Origin: Budorcas taxicolor | Taxonomy: Eukaryota; Chordata; Mammalia; Artiodactyla; Bovidae | DNA: 64,000 nt | Assembly (NCBI RefSeq): GCF_023091745.1 | Contig: NC_068910.1 | Coordinates: 48,843,272 to 48,907,271, forward strand | Direction of reading: 5' to 3' | In this document: positions 47,600 to 60,794 of the stretch, in pieces | How positions within the stretch are numbered: position 1 is the first letter of the stretch | How the letters are laid out: every line of letters starts with the position of its first letter | Made by a program: the position numbers and the translations under genes | The notes under the pieces: model-generated | What the model was told of the DNA's origin: nothing | Seen by the model: only the letters and a program-made list of their open reading frames with translations | Database searches by the model: none

Positions 47600-48960
47600 C
47601 CAAGATTTTATCATTCATTCTGTTAAAGTGGGGTACTATACCCATTGACTTGAGTATGCTGGACCATTCCCGCATCTTTAGGATGAAGCCCACTTAATCA
47701 TGGTGCACGATCCTTTTAATGTATTGCTGATTTTGGTTTGCTAATGTTTTGTTGAGGACCTTTGCATATAAGTTTACCTTATAGTTTTCTTATAGAGTCT
47801 GTCTGGCTTTGGTATCAGGGTTATGGTGGCCTTGTAAAATTAGTTTGTAATGTTTCCTTTTCTTTGAGTTTTTGGAAGAATGTGAGAAGGATTATCTAAG
47901 TTCCTGTTTGAATGTTTGGTAAAATTCACCAGTGAAATTATTGGTCCTTGACTTTTGTTAGGAAGTTTTCGATTATTGACTTGATCACCTTAGTAGTAAC
48001 TGGTCTGTTTAGATTTTCTGTATCTTCATGATTCAGTCTTAGTAGATTCTATGTTTCTAGGAAGTTATCCATTTCTTCTAGGTGCTACAATTTGTTGGTA
48101 TATACCTGTTCATAGTGGGCTTCCCTGATAGCTCAGTTGGTAAAGAATGTAGGAGACCCCTGATAGCTCAGTTGGTAATGCAATGTAGGAGACCCCGGTT
48201 CGATTCCTGGGTCAGGAAGATCCCCTGGAGAAGGGATAGGCTACCCACTCCAGTGTTCTTGGGCTTCCTTTGTGGCTCAGCTGGTAAAGAATCGCCTGCA
48301 ATTCGTGAGAGCTGGGTTCAATCCCTGGGTTGGGAAGATCCCCTGGAGAAGGGAAAGGCTACCTACTCCAGTATTCTGGCCTGGAGAATGGGGTCACGAA
48401 GAGCTGGACACGACTGAGTGACTTTTACTTCACTTCACTTCACCTGTTCACAGTAGTCTCTTAACGACCTCCTATTTCTGTGGTGTCAGCTGCAATGTTT
48501 CCTCTTTGACTTCTCAATTGGAGTCCTCTCTTTCTCTTGTTGAGTCTAGCTAACAATCTATTTGTCTTTTTAAGAAACCAGTTCTTAGTTTCAATGATCT
48601 CTTCAACTGTCTCTTTAGTCTTTCATATATTTTCACTCTTGATGTTTTTATTTAATTTCCTTCTGCTAACTCTGGGCTTAGTCTGTTCTTTCTGTAGTTC
48701 CTTAAAAGTAGGGGATTTTAAAGATATATATCTATATCTGTATCTTGCTGTGTTCTTCCACTCTTTCTGTCTTCTTTGATTTTAATTGAGCATTTTACGT
48801 AATTCTATTTTTCTCTCCTCTCTTAGCATATTCTTCTTTCCCTTTTTTAGTGGTTTCCCTAGAGTCTGCACTACACATTTACAATGAATTCAAGTCCACT
48901 GTCACATAGTACTATACCACTTCCCTGAGTTTTCTTTCAATCTCATATACCCTGGAATGG
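47600..48960 (-). mobile_element. Old L1M ORF2 fragment, interrupted
   Basis: The antisense L1 ORF2 region: GTTTGCTAATGTTTTGTTGA and CTTGACTTTTGTTAGGAAG, and after the SINE CCTTCTGCTAACTCTGGGCT. It is colinear either side of the Bov-tA at 48117-48441. Confidence 0.7.
48117..48441 (+). mobile_element. Dimeric Bov-tA SINE with duplicated head and target-site duplication
   Basis: Two tRNA-headed units: the first head starts at 48117 and the second (GGGCTTCCTTTGTGGCTCAG) near 48260. Within the first head a 35-base block is present twice, 48123-48157 and 48158-48192, each beginning CCCTGATAGCTCAGTTGGTA. ACCTGTTCATAGT at 48104-48116 and ACCTGTTCACAGT at 48442-48454 form a target-site duplication with one mismatch. 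Confidence 0.9.
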
Positions 48961-49798
48961 GTATTATAGTCTTGCAACCCAGAACTGTCAACAAGTACAG
49001 ATCCAAAAAAAAAAAAAAAAGCTCTAAGCCTGCTCTCTGTGGCCAAAGAGGCACCAAACCTAGCAGGGACCTCATCCCTGATTACATAGCTGGACTATAG
49101 AGTCTCAGGCTGACCAGCTAGGCCCGAACCAGAGGTGCCAATGAAGACCAGACAGGAATCTTTACTCACTGTCCAGTCTACATCTAGTGTAGATAGGTCC
49201 ATGCTGCCTATACCAGCACCGCTGACAGGCCCAGCCAATACCTCCCATTCTTCCACGCAGCAGCTGAGAGTGACCCAGGTCTGGTACCTTTTGCTCCTCT
49301 ACACAGTGGCAATAGATGACCCAGACTCAGATGACTCAGACCCAACTCGTCACCCAGTAGCAAAAGGGGACCTAGAAAATGTGCCTTTCAAGTCCACAGG
49401 CAATACCAGAGAATGAACGAGAGCCCAACTAGCATCAGGTGGAAGGCCACAAGATGAGCCCAAGGAAGTGTGCACAGACTCACAGGCACAGCCACTATCT
49501 CCCACCTTCCACCTAGCAGCACCAGGCCTGGGCAAGTGCACGCTACTCCCATGGGTGGCATCAGCAGGAATCAAGAAGAGAGCCTCAGCAGTGCTACATA
49601 CACAAAACAAACCAGAACACCACTGCGAGGGCTCTCAAAATCAGGAAAATTACCTGCTAAAATATATTGCTTCAATATTTCATTATCTCAATAGGATCAA
49701 AAGTCTTCTAACATAATATCCAAAATATCCATGATACAATTTAAAAAAATTATTCAACATACCAAGAACCAGAAAAAATTCATAAGAAAAGACATCTA

Positions 49799-49906
49799 AG
49801 GGACTTTTCTGACGGTTCAGCGGTTAAGACTCTGTACTCTGAATTCAATCCCTGGCGGGGATCTAAGCCCCTGCATGCCACATGGCATGGCCAAAAAGAA
49901 ACAGGA
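49799..49906 (+). mobile_element. CHR-type SINE fragment
   Basis: Head GGGACTTTTCTGACGGTTCA then GGTTAAGACTCTG, ending GCCACATGGCATGGCCAAAAAG. Confidence 0.65.
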
Positions 49907-49909
49907 ACA

Positions 49910-50850
49910 GAAAGACTGATATCAACATGAAGAAGAATCAGATGTTGGAACTATTTGACAAGAATTTTAAACCAGCCACCATAAAAATGCTTCTAACATG
50001 CAATTTGAAATTATTAAATGAAAAACAGAAAATCTCAGCAAAAAAATAAAAAATGTAGAAAGAACCAAAGAAAAATTATTTAATGGAAAATCTACACTAA
50101 TAGAAATAAAAGCTCCAGGAATGGGTTCCAGAGTAGAATGGAGAGGACAGAGGATAGAATCAGCAAACTTAAAAGCAAATCAAGAACATTTACTCAATTT
50201 GAACTCAGAAAAAAGTAGGTTGAAAACTGAGCCAGAAGGATGATGGTACAATATGGTTCAACAACAAAAGATCTAACATTTCCACCATTAGAGTCCCAGA
50301 AAAAAAGGAAGGAAAATAGCTTACAAAGGTATTCAAAGACATAATGGCTGAAAACTTCTCAAAATTGGTGACGTCAAAAACCTAGATTTAAGAAATTTGG
50401 GAACCCCAAACTGGATAGACCTAAAGAAATCCACACTAAGACACATCATAATTAAACCTCTGAAAACCAAAGATAAAGAAAACAATTGCTTTATTTTTTT
50501 TGCTATGCTGTGCAGCATGGGGGGATCTTAGTTCCCAGTCTAGATATTGAATCTGTGCCTTCTGCATTGGGAGCACAGTCCTAAACCACTGAACCACCAG
50601 GAAGTCCCACAAAGAAACAATCTTGAAAATAGGCAGAGGAAAGCAACATATTTGTACCAATTCACATGACAGATTTCTCATCTGCAACCATGATGGCCAG
50701 AATTAAGTAACATATCTTTCAAGTGTTCAAAGAAAAGAAATGTAAACTACAAATTCTTATATCCAGGGAAACTATCCTTAAGAAATGATGGGGAAATAAA
50801 TATATCTTCAAATGAAGGAAAACCAAATCCAGGGATTAAACAAATTTGTA
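49910..50850 (+). mobile_element. Old L1M/HAL1 ORF1-side fragment
   Basis: CATAATGGCTGAAAACTTCTC, CCTCTGAAAACCAAAGATAA and TATCCAGGGAAACTATCCTT are typical of the ORF1 side of old L1. It is broken by a CHR SINE at 50490. No intact ORF. The tract at 49021-49798 may be its 5' UTR. Confidence 0.55.
50490..50608 (-). mobile_element. CHR-type SINE
   Basis: T-run then GGGGATCTTAGTTCCCAGTC and CACTGAACCACCAGGAAGTC, the antisense CHR. Confidence 0.75.
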
Positions 50851-51359
50851 CTAACAGAATCTACCACCATTTGTACAAATAATAATTCTTGTTATCCGTA
50901 CACAGGGACTGAATAGATATAAAGAGCCAGAAATACTTGAGCCATGAAATGCTACATGGCTCTTCAAATGTTATTTTATTAAAAAAGAAAACAATGTTTA
51001 ATTTAAAAAGTTATTTTACAAAGCTTTTAATAATTTCAGAAAATACTCAAGATATAAAACAAACTAGAAAGGAATATTCCAAACTGTTATCAGTTGATTA
51101 AGGCAATTGACTCCTGGTAGGAAATTGGGAATTTATTTTTGAAGTTTCTAATTTGACTAGAGCGTTTGTTATTTTTTTAAATGTTTACTAGCTGTGTAAC
51201 CACAGTGTATTGGAACTAATAATATAATACCAAGAGCCTCGCTAACACTCAGAGATTATGAGTAACTGTGCCAAAGAACAAGGAATAGCCTCAATGAAAT
51301 GAAACAGCATACCTACTGCTGCACTCATCCAAAAGAGAGGAGTGCTATCTTTCACATAC

Positions 51360-51501
51360 CTGTGAATCTGTCCATTTTTATGCAGGTATTCCAAACCCTC
51401 CAGCACTTCTTTGAGTATTGTAGCAATGGTAGCTTCATCCAGGACTCCATTTTTATGTTCCCCCTTTGCCACAATGTGCTTAATAATATCTAGAACAGAA
51501 C
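51360..51501 (-). CDS. OXSR1: OXSR1 coding exon, residues 98-145
   Basis: 142 nt between CTTTTCAG and GTATGT. It completes Gly98, then SVLDIIKHIVAKGEHKNGVL and DEATIATILKEVLEGLEYLH, KNGQIH and two bases of Arg145. It differs from my recollection of human at three places (N for S, A for S, K for R). It covers the kinase hinge-to-helix E region. Confidence 0.97.
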
Positions 51502-52156
51502 CTGAAAAGAGAATAAAGTTTTCAATAATTTTTTAACTCATTCAATATAATTCAGGGCCATTTAAAAATCAAAACACATGTAAATCTTCTCGTAAATTTA
51601 GCTGTGTAGGAAAGGAAGGAAAAAATAGCAATATAAGGAAATATAAAAGTTTAAAATTAATAATATATTAATTCTACTCTAAAACAGAAAGCAACCTAAT
51701 ATCCAAATAGAAGTGTTACACCAGCATCTTCTTTAGGCATCTAATGAGAATTTGAAAAAGGTAATAGAGATTTTTAAAATCACCTCTGAAGAATCCCTAG
51801 GTAAACCATATTGGTCAATAACACTTTAGCAAAAGATGTAACAAACCAATTTAGGTTTCTAACATCAGCTTAGAGTATGCAACATTGTTTAAATAAAGAT
51901 ATAAAATACATATGAAATTCAGGTCAAATATCACATGTGTATGCAAACTAATTTAAAGGTTAAAATTATATTTCAGGTTAATAAGTAATAGAAATAAAAC
52001 AGGTTAAGACAAAGAAAAATATGCAAGGAATAAAAGTAGCAGTTCTCTTTAAGTAACAGCCTAGATGTATTAATCAATCTCATTCTTCCCAGGATAGGAA
52101 ATAATACTCCTACTAAAAATCAGAGGGAGGGAAAACACACCAATATAATAATTTAG

Positions 52157-52370
52157 GGCTTCTCCGGTGGTTCAGCTGGTAAAGAATCTGCCTGCAATGT
52201 GGGAGACCTGGGTACGATCCCTGGGTTGAGAAGATTCCATGGGGGAGGGCATAGCAACCCACTCCAGTATTCTTGCCTGAAAAATCCCCATGGACAGAGG
52301 AGTCTGGCAGGCTATAGTCCTTAGCGTCACAAAGAGTCAGACATGACTGAGCAACTAAGTACATAATAAT
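52157..52370 (+). mobile_element. Bov-tA SINE
   Basis: Head GGGCTTCTCCGGTGGTTCAG and tail AGTCAGACATGACTGAGCAA. ATAATAATTTAG before it and ATAATAATTAG after it are probably the target duplication. Confidence 0.88.
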
Positions 52371-52379
52371 TAGAATCAC

Positions 52380-55300
52380 AGAATGTTATCTACCATAAAA
52401 AAAAAAATAAAGCTTGCTAGAGATCAGTAGGATTTCTGGCAGTACAATGGCCCATAAAGATCAGAGAACCAAAACAAAATAATCTCCAATATTAAAAATT
52501 GTGCCAAGGAGTCTGAAATATAACATAAAGTACACTGAAAAGATTGCATGTCCATTTCTTGGCAAATGTTTCTGTTGAAAACTTGCCCTGGTGGGTGTTT
52601 TTTATTGCACACACTTAAAGAGAAAAATATATATTTCCAACAGAGAAAGAAGTGGTCTAGATGAAATCCTTGAAAACATGAGAGAACAGAACACATTTAC
52701 TTCAGCTCCCACTGGAAATTCACTAACTTGATAAGCCTGACAAAAAGGGCATAAATCCAGAATAAAAAAGAAAACAAGAAGATAACAAAAGAGATACATC
52801 ATTAATTTTCTGAAAGAGAGAAAGCAGAAAAAGTAACTTTGAGTATGCAGAGGGGAAAAATTGGAAACTTCAGTGCCTGCAGAGAAGGTGTATCAGTTAG
52901 GAAAACATAGATCTCTTCCCTTGAGTTCCAGAAAGGCTCAGAACACAAACACCTTAGACCACGTAGAAGGATGTGAGGGGTTACTGATGGAAAGGTTTGA
53001 ACACAGGAAAACTGGTTGAAAGTCATATAAAGCAGAATAAGATTCCCAGATCCCACCCTCCCCATCCTAGAAAGCAAGGCAACTACCACGCCCCACCTCT
53101 AGCAGGAGACAGGCTGTTTCTTCTCTGTAGACAAATAATGGGAGACTTCAGATTCTTGGTAACTTTTTAAAGATTTTCTCCCTCTTTATTTCTGGGATTC
53201 ATAAGACTATGATCCACAAGGAGGGGAACTAAGGAACAAGTTTTGTTCTGTTTAGTTTAACCAATCACACATTGACCCCCAGAGCTAAGTGACTATACCA
53301 ACTGGCCAGGTATTTCATTCTTCTTAGAAATCCAGGCCACGTTAAGAACTGTTCAGTAAGAAAACATATATATATATAAATGTCAACTGAGTTAAATGAC
53401 TGTAATGTAAAGAATATCTAAAATAAGGAAGGCAAAGGGGAAAACTCCTACTAGGAATTTAAATCACAATTTTTTCATTCAATAGTTAAGTCATAGTATA
53501 TGAGATCTAGAACTAGGTGCCACAGAGTATGTCCAGATCCATAGAGCATGACTGCTGACTTTCAGGGACCTTCTAGTCTGAGAGGTCAAAGAAATGGGCA
53601 ACAAAGACCCTAGGGCACAGCAAAGTTACCAGATATGCATTTTAAATGAGTCTGAAGCAGGAACTCCTTTTCGAAAATCTTAGATTTCTATTAATTTCAC
53701 ATCACCCAGTGGTTAATAGGGAAATTAAAGCAATGCACATCCTCAGATTATGCCCAGAATGGATATACCCAAACAAGGCTATCTAAGAAGCCCCTTCTTC
53801 CCTGGGATAAGCTGTCTTTTCAGGTTTAGTCTCCCAAGAATATGGCTTTCATAGGTGAAGGGGTGGTCATGCCACTAAGATCTGCATCCTTAACTGACAA
53901 ATACTGGTCCTGGAAGGGTCCCCCTTCTTTCCCAAACGATTTCCTCATCTTGCAGCATCTCACACAATGCCTACAATCCCCCCTCTTGAAATATCAAAAT
54001 TCTATACAATTCTTCATATAAACTAAGAGAAAGATGAAGGTAAAATATGCTAAGCAAAAGAAAACTATCACTGAATGATTCAAATTAAGATTTAAAGAAA
54101 AGGAACAATGAAGGAAGCCTGTATCGGCATATAAAATAGTATGTCCTTGGGCGTAATCTGGAAGAAGTGTTCTATAGGGATAATCTGTCCTCAAACATTA
54201 AGAAATTACTTAGCAAACTAGCTAAAAATGCTGATTCCCAGATCTTAAAGATTGCCATTCAAGAGATCTGACATAGCGCCCAAGAAGTTGCACTTTAACA
54301 ACCTAGACTGTCCACTGAAACCCATGAATTTTTTAAAGTAAATGCAAGTAAATTAAATAATGGAAAACAAGAGGAATTTGGTATAAATTTTTTAATGAAG
54401 CAAAAAATTAAAGTGTAGATCATCTACTCTCCAAACTATCTCACATCTGCCTCCATAGTCCATGGCACAGAACATTTAAAAAAAGTGAAAAACTTTTACT
54501 GTACAAGAAAATCATTACTAAACATTAAAATGATATTGAAAAAGTGGTGAAGCAGTTGCTGGTTCAAGACATTTGTTAAATCTGACAATTATAGCTCAAT
54601 CAAATTAATCACTCAGTCAACATGTTTATTTCCTCAGTTTAGTTTTATGAATAAACACTCTGAGTCCAAAATTAATTCACCCATTTTAGATACCAGTATT
54701 TTTACCAAGTTTTAATCAATCTTTAGCCACTGGGTGCTGCTTACGTCTTCCTAAGCCATATAAGTTTTAAAAGGAGCCAAAATTTGCTTGCTCTGAGTAT
54801 TTCATTTCAAATCAGCAGACATACCCTCACTGTTGCTTGATTATCCAAAATCTGTCACTCACAATACCATGTATTTTTTACCTGGGTCATGCTCAAGGTC
54901 AAAGAAGTCCCATACCTTTTCTCTCTCAGAAGATGACAAAGATGAGAGTATCCTTAAATCACAAAGTAATTCACTAAGACAGTGAATTTAAATTAGATTT
55001 CCGCATTTCTACAGTTCCTCCCTTTAAAGCCTACAGATTCTTCTCTATCTTTTCCTTTCAGAAGCTTTCTTAATTACTTTGATTTCTAAAAATCTTACAT
55101 TGCAGTTTGGTGCTAATAAATGGTAGAAGTAGCTATTTAGATAGAAAGTGGTTCTAATTTCTAAAGATTAACCTTCTATACTAATAAATTTCAACACTCA
55201 ACATGAGTTCCAATTATTTAATTTATAAAAGATAAGAATATCATAGTTATAAGAAAGCATTATAAAATAATTATAATAGGCACAATTTAACTTATTTTAA

Positions 55301-55520
55301 CCATGATGTCCTCCTGGTCCATGGGCTTAAGAGTGCCAGTTGCAGTTCATTTTACAATTTAATTAGATTATGAAATTCTGTATCAGTACAATGTTGCTAA
55401 ATCAAAAATATGCATTTTAAATATTTTGGTTGGAAAAGTTAGTATGAAAGGAAAAGTTAATATCAAAGAATGTAGCCTATACATATTTGTGTTAATTCTG
55501 GCTATTTATATTTTCAAATT
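52380..55520. other. Intron stretch with little recognisable content
   Basis: About 3.1 kb of the intron between residues 98 and 145 exons. I see no exon, no young repeat, a short AT run at 53365-53378 and a possible MER5-type scrap at 54190-54310 (AAATGCTGATTCCCAGATCT). It may hold old repeats too diverged to name. Confidence 0.5.
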
Positions 55521-55529
55521 ATTCAGATG

Positions 55530-55990
55530 GAGCCCCTGCTTCTCAATGGTCCCCATCTCTCGCTCTCTCTGCTCTAGCTGTGATTTCCTTATCAGATCCC
55601 AAGGCACACCACTCTCCTCCATCTTGCCTCCACTCACCCTCAATACAGTGTTCCCTCTATCCGTGGGTCTTTCTCCCATTTTTCCCCTGATACCACCTCC
55701 ACATCCATGTCACCTGGCTAGTTATTACCTATTCTTCGAGTCTCCTGAAGAACATCACCTCCTGAAGGCGGTCTCTATCCCATCACAGCCATTCCCCCTC
55801 AATAGTTAGGTTCTGCTAATACTTGTTCCCATGATACCTGATACTTCCTCATGGCACTCGACACACTTATAATTATTTAATTCCAACTTTTTCTTATTAG
55901 TTATAAGACCCATAAGAGCAAGGAACTGACTGACTGATTCACCAAAGTATTGGTAATCAATAAGTATTTGATGAAAGCCATTTTAACTGA
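55530..55990 (+). mobile_element. L2 LINE 3' end
   Basis: Pyrimidine-rich text CACCTCCTGAAGGCGGTCTC, then AAGACCCATAAGAGCAAGGA and AATAAGTATTTGATGAAAG: the usual L2 3' order. Confidence 0.55.
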
Positions 55991-56864
55991 GCTATCTTGA
56001 CAGTTCCCTCCTATTTAAAAAAGTTTTTTTGCTGTGCTTAGTTCTATTTTTTGTTTTCTACATATTGCTTAATGTATCTCTTCAGTTTAAATGTGTTCAC
56101 TTTAAAACTACAAAAGATTACACTAAAAAAGGTGCAAAATTTTTAATATTCTAAAAGTAAACATTTAGATATAAGATTATGTTGACTCATAAAATTAAAA
56201 GTAATCTTTAAAAGAATTAATGCTTGGAACATATTTGAAAATGATTGCCCAGGAAATTTCCCGAGTTCTATGCTGGAAAAACTGGGCACCATCCCAGGAA
56301 ACTTAAGACCTGGAAGAACAGAAAGGTACATTTCAAAGACATCCCACCCAGCTATATATACCATATCCTGCCTTGTGATCAGGACATATACTCACTGAGA
56401 GAGGAATGGGAATTCTTTAAAGGCAACAAAAATAAATTTTTTAAAGGCATTCTGCTTATAAGTAGCAGAAAGGATGGACTGGCATACAGCTGTGGATCAG
56501 AGAATCAAGCAATTTATTCCTATTCATCAGAGGACTTTTTAGCAAAACATTAAAAACTCTGTATTACACATTTTGCAAATTACATATAAAGAAAATTATG
56601 CTGTAGGTGATCAATAACGAAAGATACAGTATTACCTAATATTCCCAAATCTGTCCATACTGAAAGAACCATGCTTGACCACCATCTTGAAAGGTGGTTG
56701 GTGTTAGCAAGGCTTCCAACCATCATATGAACAGGGCCTTTAACAAAGCAATCCAGTTTCTCCAGTGTGTCACTAATGGGATTGAAACAAAAAGGTGATT
56801 CTGGCTACACTGAAAAGCATCAAATAACAAGGGATCATTAACATTAATGACTAAAATTTCTTGT

Positions 56865-57045
56865 GCACCTACTACATGTCAGCACAGTGGTGGATGCTCT
56901 ACACAGTCATCTCACTTACTCCTCACCAATACCCCGAAACGCAGGAAAGGCATCCCCATTTAACAGACAAGTTAATAGGTTCAAAGAGTTCGCCTAGGGA
57001 TATAACCACTAAGTAGAAAATCTAGAATTTAATTCTAAAGCCTAC
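56865..57045 (-). mobile_element. MIR SINE
   Basis: GCACCTACTACATGTCAGCA, then CATCCCCATTTAACAGACAA and a trailing TAACCACTAAGTAG: near full-length antisense MIR. Confidence 0.7.
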
Positions 57046-57319
57046 AGACTTTTCTTTAAAGCTTCTCTGGGGAAGTAAGGTATTCAATGAGTAATGGTAT
57101 TAAAATAACAAACATGGATTCTCTTTCCTGTAATCCTACACTAAAACTGAAAATGAAAAATAATGCTCCCATGTTAAATATATATGCAAACAAGCAGCAA
57201 AGTGATGGGAAAGTTGGGCAGCTCCATCACTCACTTGTCCTATCTTGCCACATCATTCAAATCCATGGTGTAGCAAAATGTCTAATTTATTATATGGCAT
57301 GGACTTCTGGGTAACCATA

Positions 57320-58030
57320 ACAAAATTGTCAATCTATACATACTAAGGGTCCACTGTTTGCAATTAGCAATATTTACATTTTATTCTAAGGACTAAAGCA
57401 GAAATAACTGTATACACAATAGTGCAGGATACAGTACATAATTATGTTAATATGGGGGACCAAGATTTTTCTGTGTAAGAGAAAAGAGATGCGAGTATAA
57501 TTTTTAAAGTTTTAAAGGTCTGCAATGTTAAATCTGAATTGGAAATACTAATGTCAAATTATGATTTGTTTTAATATGCTATATTTCCAAGCTCTTCCAA
57601 ACAGAAGCAAGGACAAAATAGTAGCAGTACTCAGATATCCAAGTTATCCTTTCTGAATACCATTCCCCATAAAAAGGATCAGGCTCCTTAGAATATTCGC
57701 CAATTCTGAGAAAAGCAAAATAACTGTGAATCATTTATACAGAACCAAAATTCAAGGTTATCAAAGATTGATGGATCATGTCAAAAGGACACCACAGTAC
57801 GTTTGAAGAGACTTCCACTAACAAAATTTGGATAACTTGAGCATCAAAAAGAAAAAAAAAAGAGTGTAACTGATTGAAAGGCACTGAATATATGAAAAAA
57901 AATCCTTGAGTTTATATAGTAATACTTCAAAAAAGAAAGCATCACTCAGTGGGAAAAAAGAAAAAAGTCACTGGCAGTGATTATTAAACTAATTCTTTAC
58001 TGTGAAAATTGGTCCTTAAAAAAACACACT
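57320..58030. other. Intron stretch, nothing recognised
   Basis: AT-rich intronic sequence with no exon, young repeat or structured RNA that I can see. Confidence 0.5.
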
Positions 58031-58038
58031 TATCCTGT

Positions 58039-58234
58039 CTAAAGTGTCTGCCCGCAATGCGTGAGACCCGGGTTCGACCCCTGGGTTGGGAAGATCCCCT
58101 GGAGAAGGAAATGGCAACACACTCCAGTATTCTTGTCTGGAAAATCCCATGGACACGGGACCCTAGTAGACTACAGTCCATGGGGCCGCAAAGAGTCAGA
58201 CATGACACAACTGAGCGACTTCACTTTCTTTCAG
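58039..58234 (+). mobile_element. Bov-tA SINE, head truncated
   Basis: It starts inside the tRNA head (GTCTGCCCGCAATGCGTGAG), with full body and tail ACAACTGAGCGACTTCACTT. Confidence 0.88.
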
Positions 58235-59018
58235 TAGGAATTACAGTACAGAGTAATCAAAAAGTCCCAGTTAATAAAGGAAAGTTCCTTCACAGCGAAG
58301 AATGCCACTTTATAAATGTTAATAAAAAGAAAAAGAAAAAATTACCATTCTGCAACCTCTGACAAAATAACTGACTCAAACAAGGATTGTTAATGGATAT
58401 CAAAAATCATTAGATCAAAGACTTGGGGAACTGGATACTCACAGTGCCACAGTATCATCCCAAAGACTTCTTGCTAGCTGCAAAGGGAAATAAAGCCAAC
58501 TTTTCCATGGAGAGGCCTGGCTGTCGTAATTTTCAGCAATCAAAATCAACATCACTATTAAAGATACAACCAGACAGCAAATACTACTTCTTTACGTGAT
58601 GCAATATAAAGTACAAAGCACCACCTACAAAATACTCTGTCCAAATAACCCTTTAGGTCTAATTTTTAATTTGTAGGAAACAGAGGAATATAAATCAAGT
58701 TAAACATCACCAGGAAGAAATAACCACATAAATCCAGAATGTGGAACATCCTACAAGACAGACCCTTCAAACCAGACCTTTCATAAATTTGTGAAATGGA
58801 AGAGAGGAAGTAGGAGGGAACCATCCTAGATTGAGAGAAATTGAAGAAGCATGACAACCAAATGCAATATGTGACTTGTCTCACCTTGTACACTAGTATT
58901 GTTAGATACTGTAATCTCAGTATCTCCTCAAATGCATGTCCATGAAAACCAAACCAAAGAAAACATTTGTATTTACTTTCCAAACCATGAAATTGGCATT
59001 TCATTGTACTCTACTCAC

Positions 59019-59127
59019 CTCCACTTAACAGCTTCATGACTAGCCACAGCTCATCTTTTACCACAAAAGATGTGTAGTAAGACACAATATTAGGATGATG
59101 GCACTGACTCATGGCTTGAATTTCTTT
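59019..59127 (-). CDS. OXSR1: OXSR1 coding exon, residues 62-98 (first one in the window)
   Basis: 109 nt between CTTTGTAG and GTGAGT. It encodes KEIQAMSQCHHPNIVSYYTS then FVVKDELWLVMKLLSG and the first base of Gly98. Glu63 is probably the helix-C glutamate that pairs with the VAIK lysine, and MKLLSG is the hinge. I found no exon for residues 1-61 between 59128 and 64000, so the upstream intron is longer than 4.8 kb. Confidence 0.97.
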
Positions 59128-59689
59128 CTACAAAGAAGAGAAAACATGGTAATTCATTATATGCAAGCCTAAAACAACATTAGAATGAATTTCAAAGACG
59201 ATGTCACAACATTTTTAGGATTTTCATGGTTCTGATCTCTTCAAGAATGGTTAAACCAAAAAACCACTTGGTTTCCCTCAGTCCATTCTGATTCCTACTC
59301 CTTTCACTCATTAAACCAGTAATCTCTGAAACCAGAAACATACTATTTATCACACCTTGGCACAGTACCACAGAGGCCTCCACTGGGACACATTTTTTAC
59401 TTCAAGGTGTCCCTGAAGAAATCTTGGGAAATCAGGTTTTACAGTCACAGAGGATAATTACTAATAAATGGAGAGTGGTTTCTTGTTTGGCACTTTTTTC
59501 CCCCAAAATAGTTTCATCTCATTTTTGTGAAATGCTTAACAATTCTCACTTTAAAGAAGTCATAAACTAAATCAAAAGTAGAAACCTGAGCCCAAAGTCG
59601 AAGCTTACACTATTCTCAGTTGTGAATTTAAATTAGATCTGGTGTGATAAGCTGCCTTATCGAAGTCTTGTGGTCAGGGCCCTGCTTAT

Positions 59690-60225
59690 CTCTCCATTAT
59701 TCCCACTGCCTTCACTGAAACTACCCTCACACACCCGAGTCCTACCATAGTAACTTGAAGTGACCCATGCTGCTTCTAATTGTGCACACTTAACCTTATT
59801 GTTCCCTCTGCCTAAAGTACACTTCCCTCATTTTCATCCAGCTAAAAACACCAAATCACCCTGCCAATCTCAGCCAAAATACCACTTCCACCCAGCTTCC
59901 CAGGTTTAGTGACATGTCCCTTCTCTTAGCTTCTAAGCTCTGTGCACATCTCCTTACATTATAGCACATATGTCTGGATAGAAAGTTGGATGCTTATGTG
60001 CCTGTCCTCCCCTGTGGAACTGAGAACTTCAACCAAGCAAGTACTTAGAAGTGGATTCCTACACATGGTGGGAATTATCATACCATATGTAGTTGCCTGT
60101 TTATTTTTCTGCATCCCTCACAAAACTGTAAGCTCAATGAGAGATCAGACTCTGTATTACTAGCACTCATCATTGTGCTTGGCACACAGTCTACCCTCAA
60201 TAAATATTTGCTGAATGAATGAAAT
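59690..60225 (+). mobile_element. L2 LINE 3' end
   Basis: It ends in AATAAATATTTGCTGAATGA preceded by TGTGCTTGGCACACAGTC, the classic L2 end; the pyrimidine-rich upstream part matches in style. Confidence 0.65.
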
Positions 60226-60794
60226 CCTACAGCACTTTATACAGCTTTTTACTTCTTGATATACTTGCCCTATACCCTTGGTATTTGTTCAGTAAGATCA
60301 ACTGTGTAAAAGCTGCTCCAAATCCCTGATTCATAAGAAGTGTTCACGAAAGGTGCTCCTTCTCTTCTCATGTTCGCTACTCGGACGCAAGTTCTTTTAT
60401 GGCGAGGGCTTGTTGTGTGCATTTTTGCTACCCACTAAGTATTAGCACAGTCTTCCAAGCTAAGTAAACACAGAGGATAAGGAAGAGGAACTAAAGTAAT
60501 AAACACCTGCCTACTGGCACAGTTATATAGGACTTGAATAGATAAGATATGTACACATAAGAGGTAATGTACAGGACAGCATATACATGCCAAATGAGGA
60601 AAATGTTACAAGAATTCCAGAGGAAAGAACAGTTAAGGCAAGAAGTCTTCATAGAGTGGGCGGGAACTATGTGTTTTATAAGATGTGGGATATTATAGCA
60701 GTACAAGGTGCAAAGCACATAAAATTACAGAAAAAAGAAAAGGATGAAATATGCAAGACAGATTTTAGACACAGGAGTAGACCTGTCTAAACAC

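Noticed and set aside
49135..49716. Three overlapping frames of 74-93 codons in a GC-richer stretch
   Set aside because: No known domain and no agreement between frames. The stretch leads into L1M ORF1-side text and is probably its 5' UTR.
55426..55809. Plus-strand open frame of 127 codons, leucine- and proline-rich
   Set aside because: It lies over an L2 3' end whose pyrimidine-rich strand gives long hydrophobic frames by composition.
2905..59127. STK39 (SPAK) as the gene identity
   Set aside because: The linker exon LFSTTDPVGTLLQVPEQ, the acidic segment DEFDEESEEG and the C-terminus LSIS fit OXSR1; STK39 has different linker text and ends LSVS.
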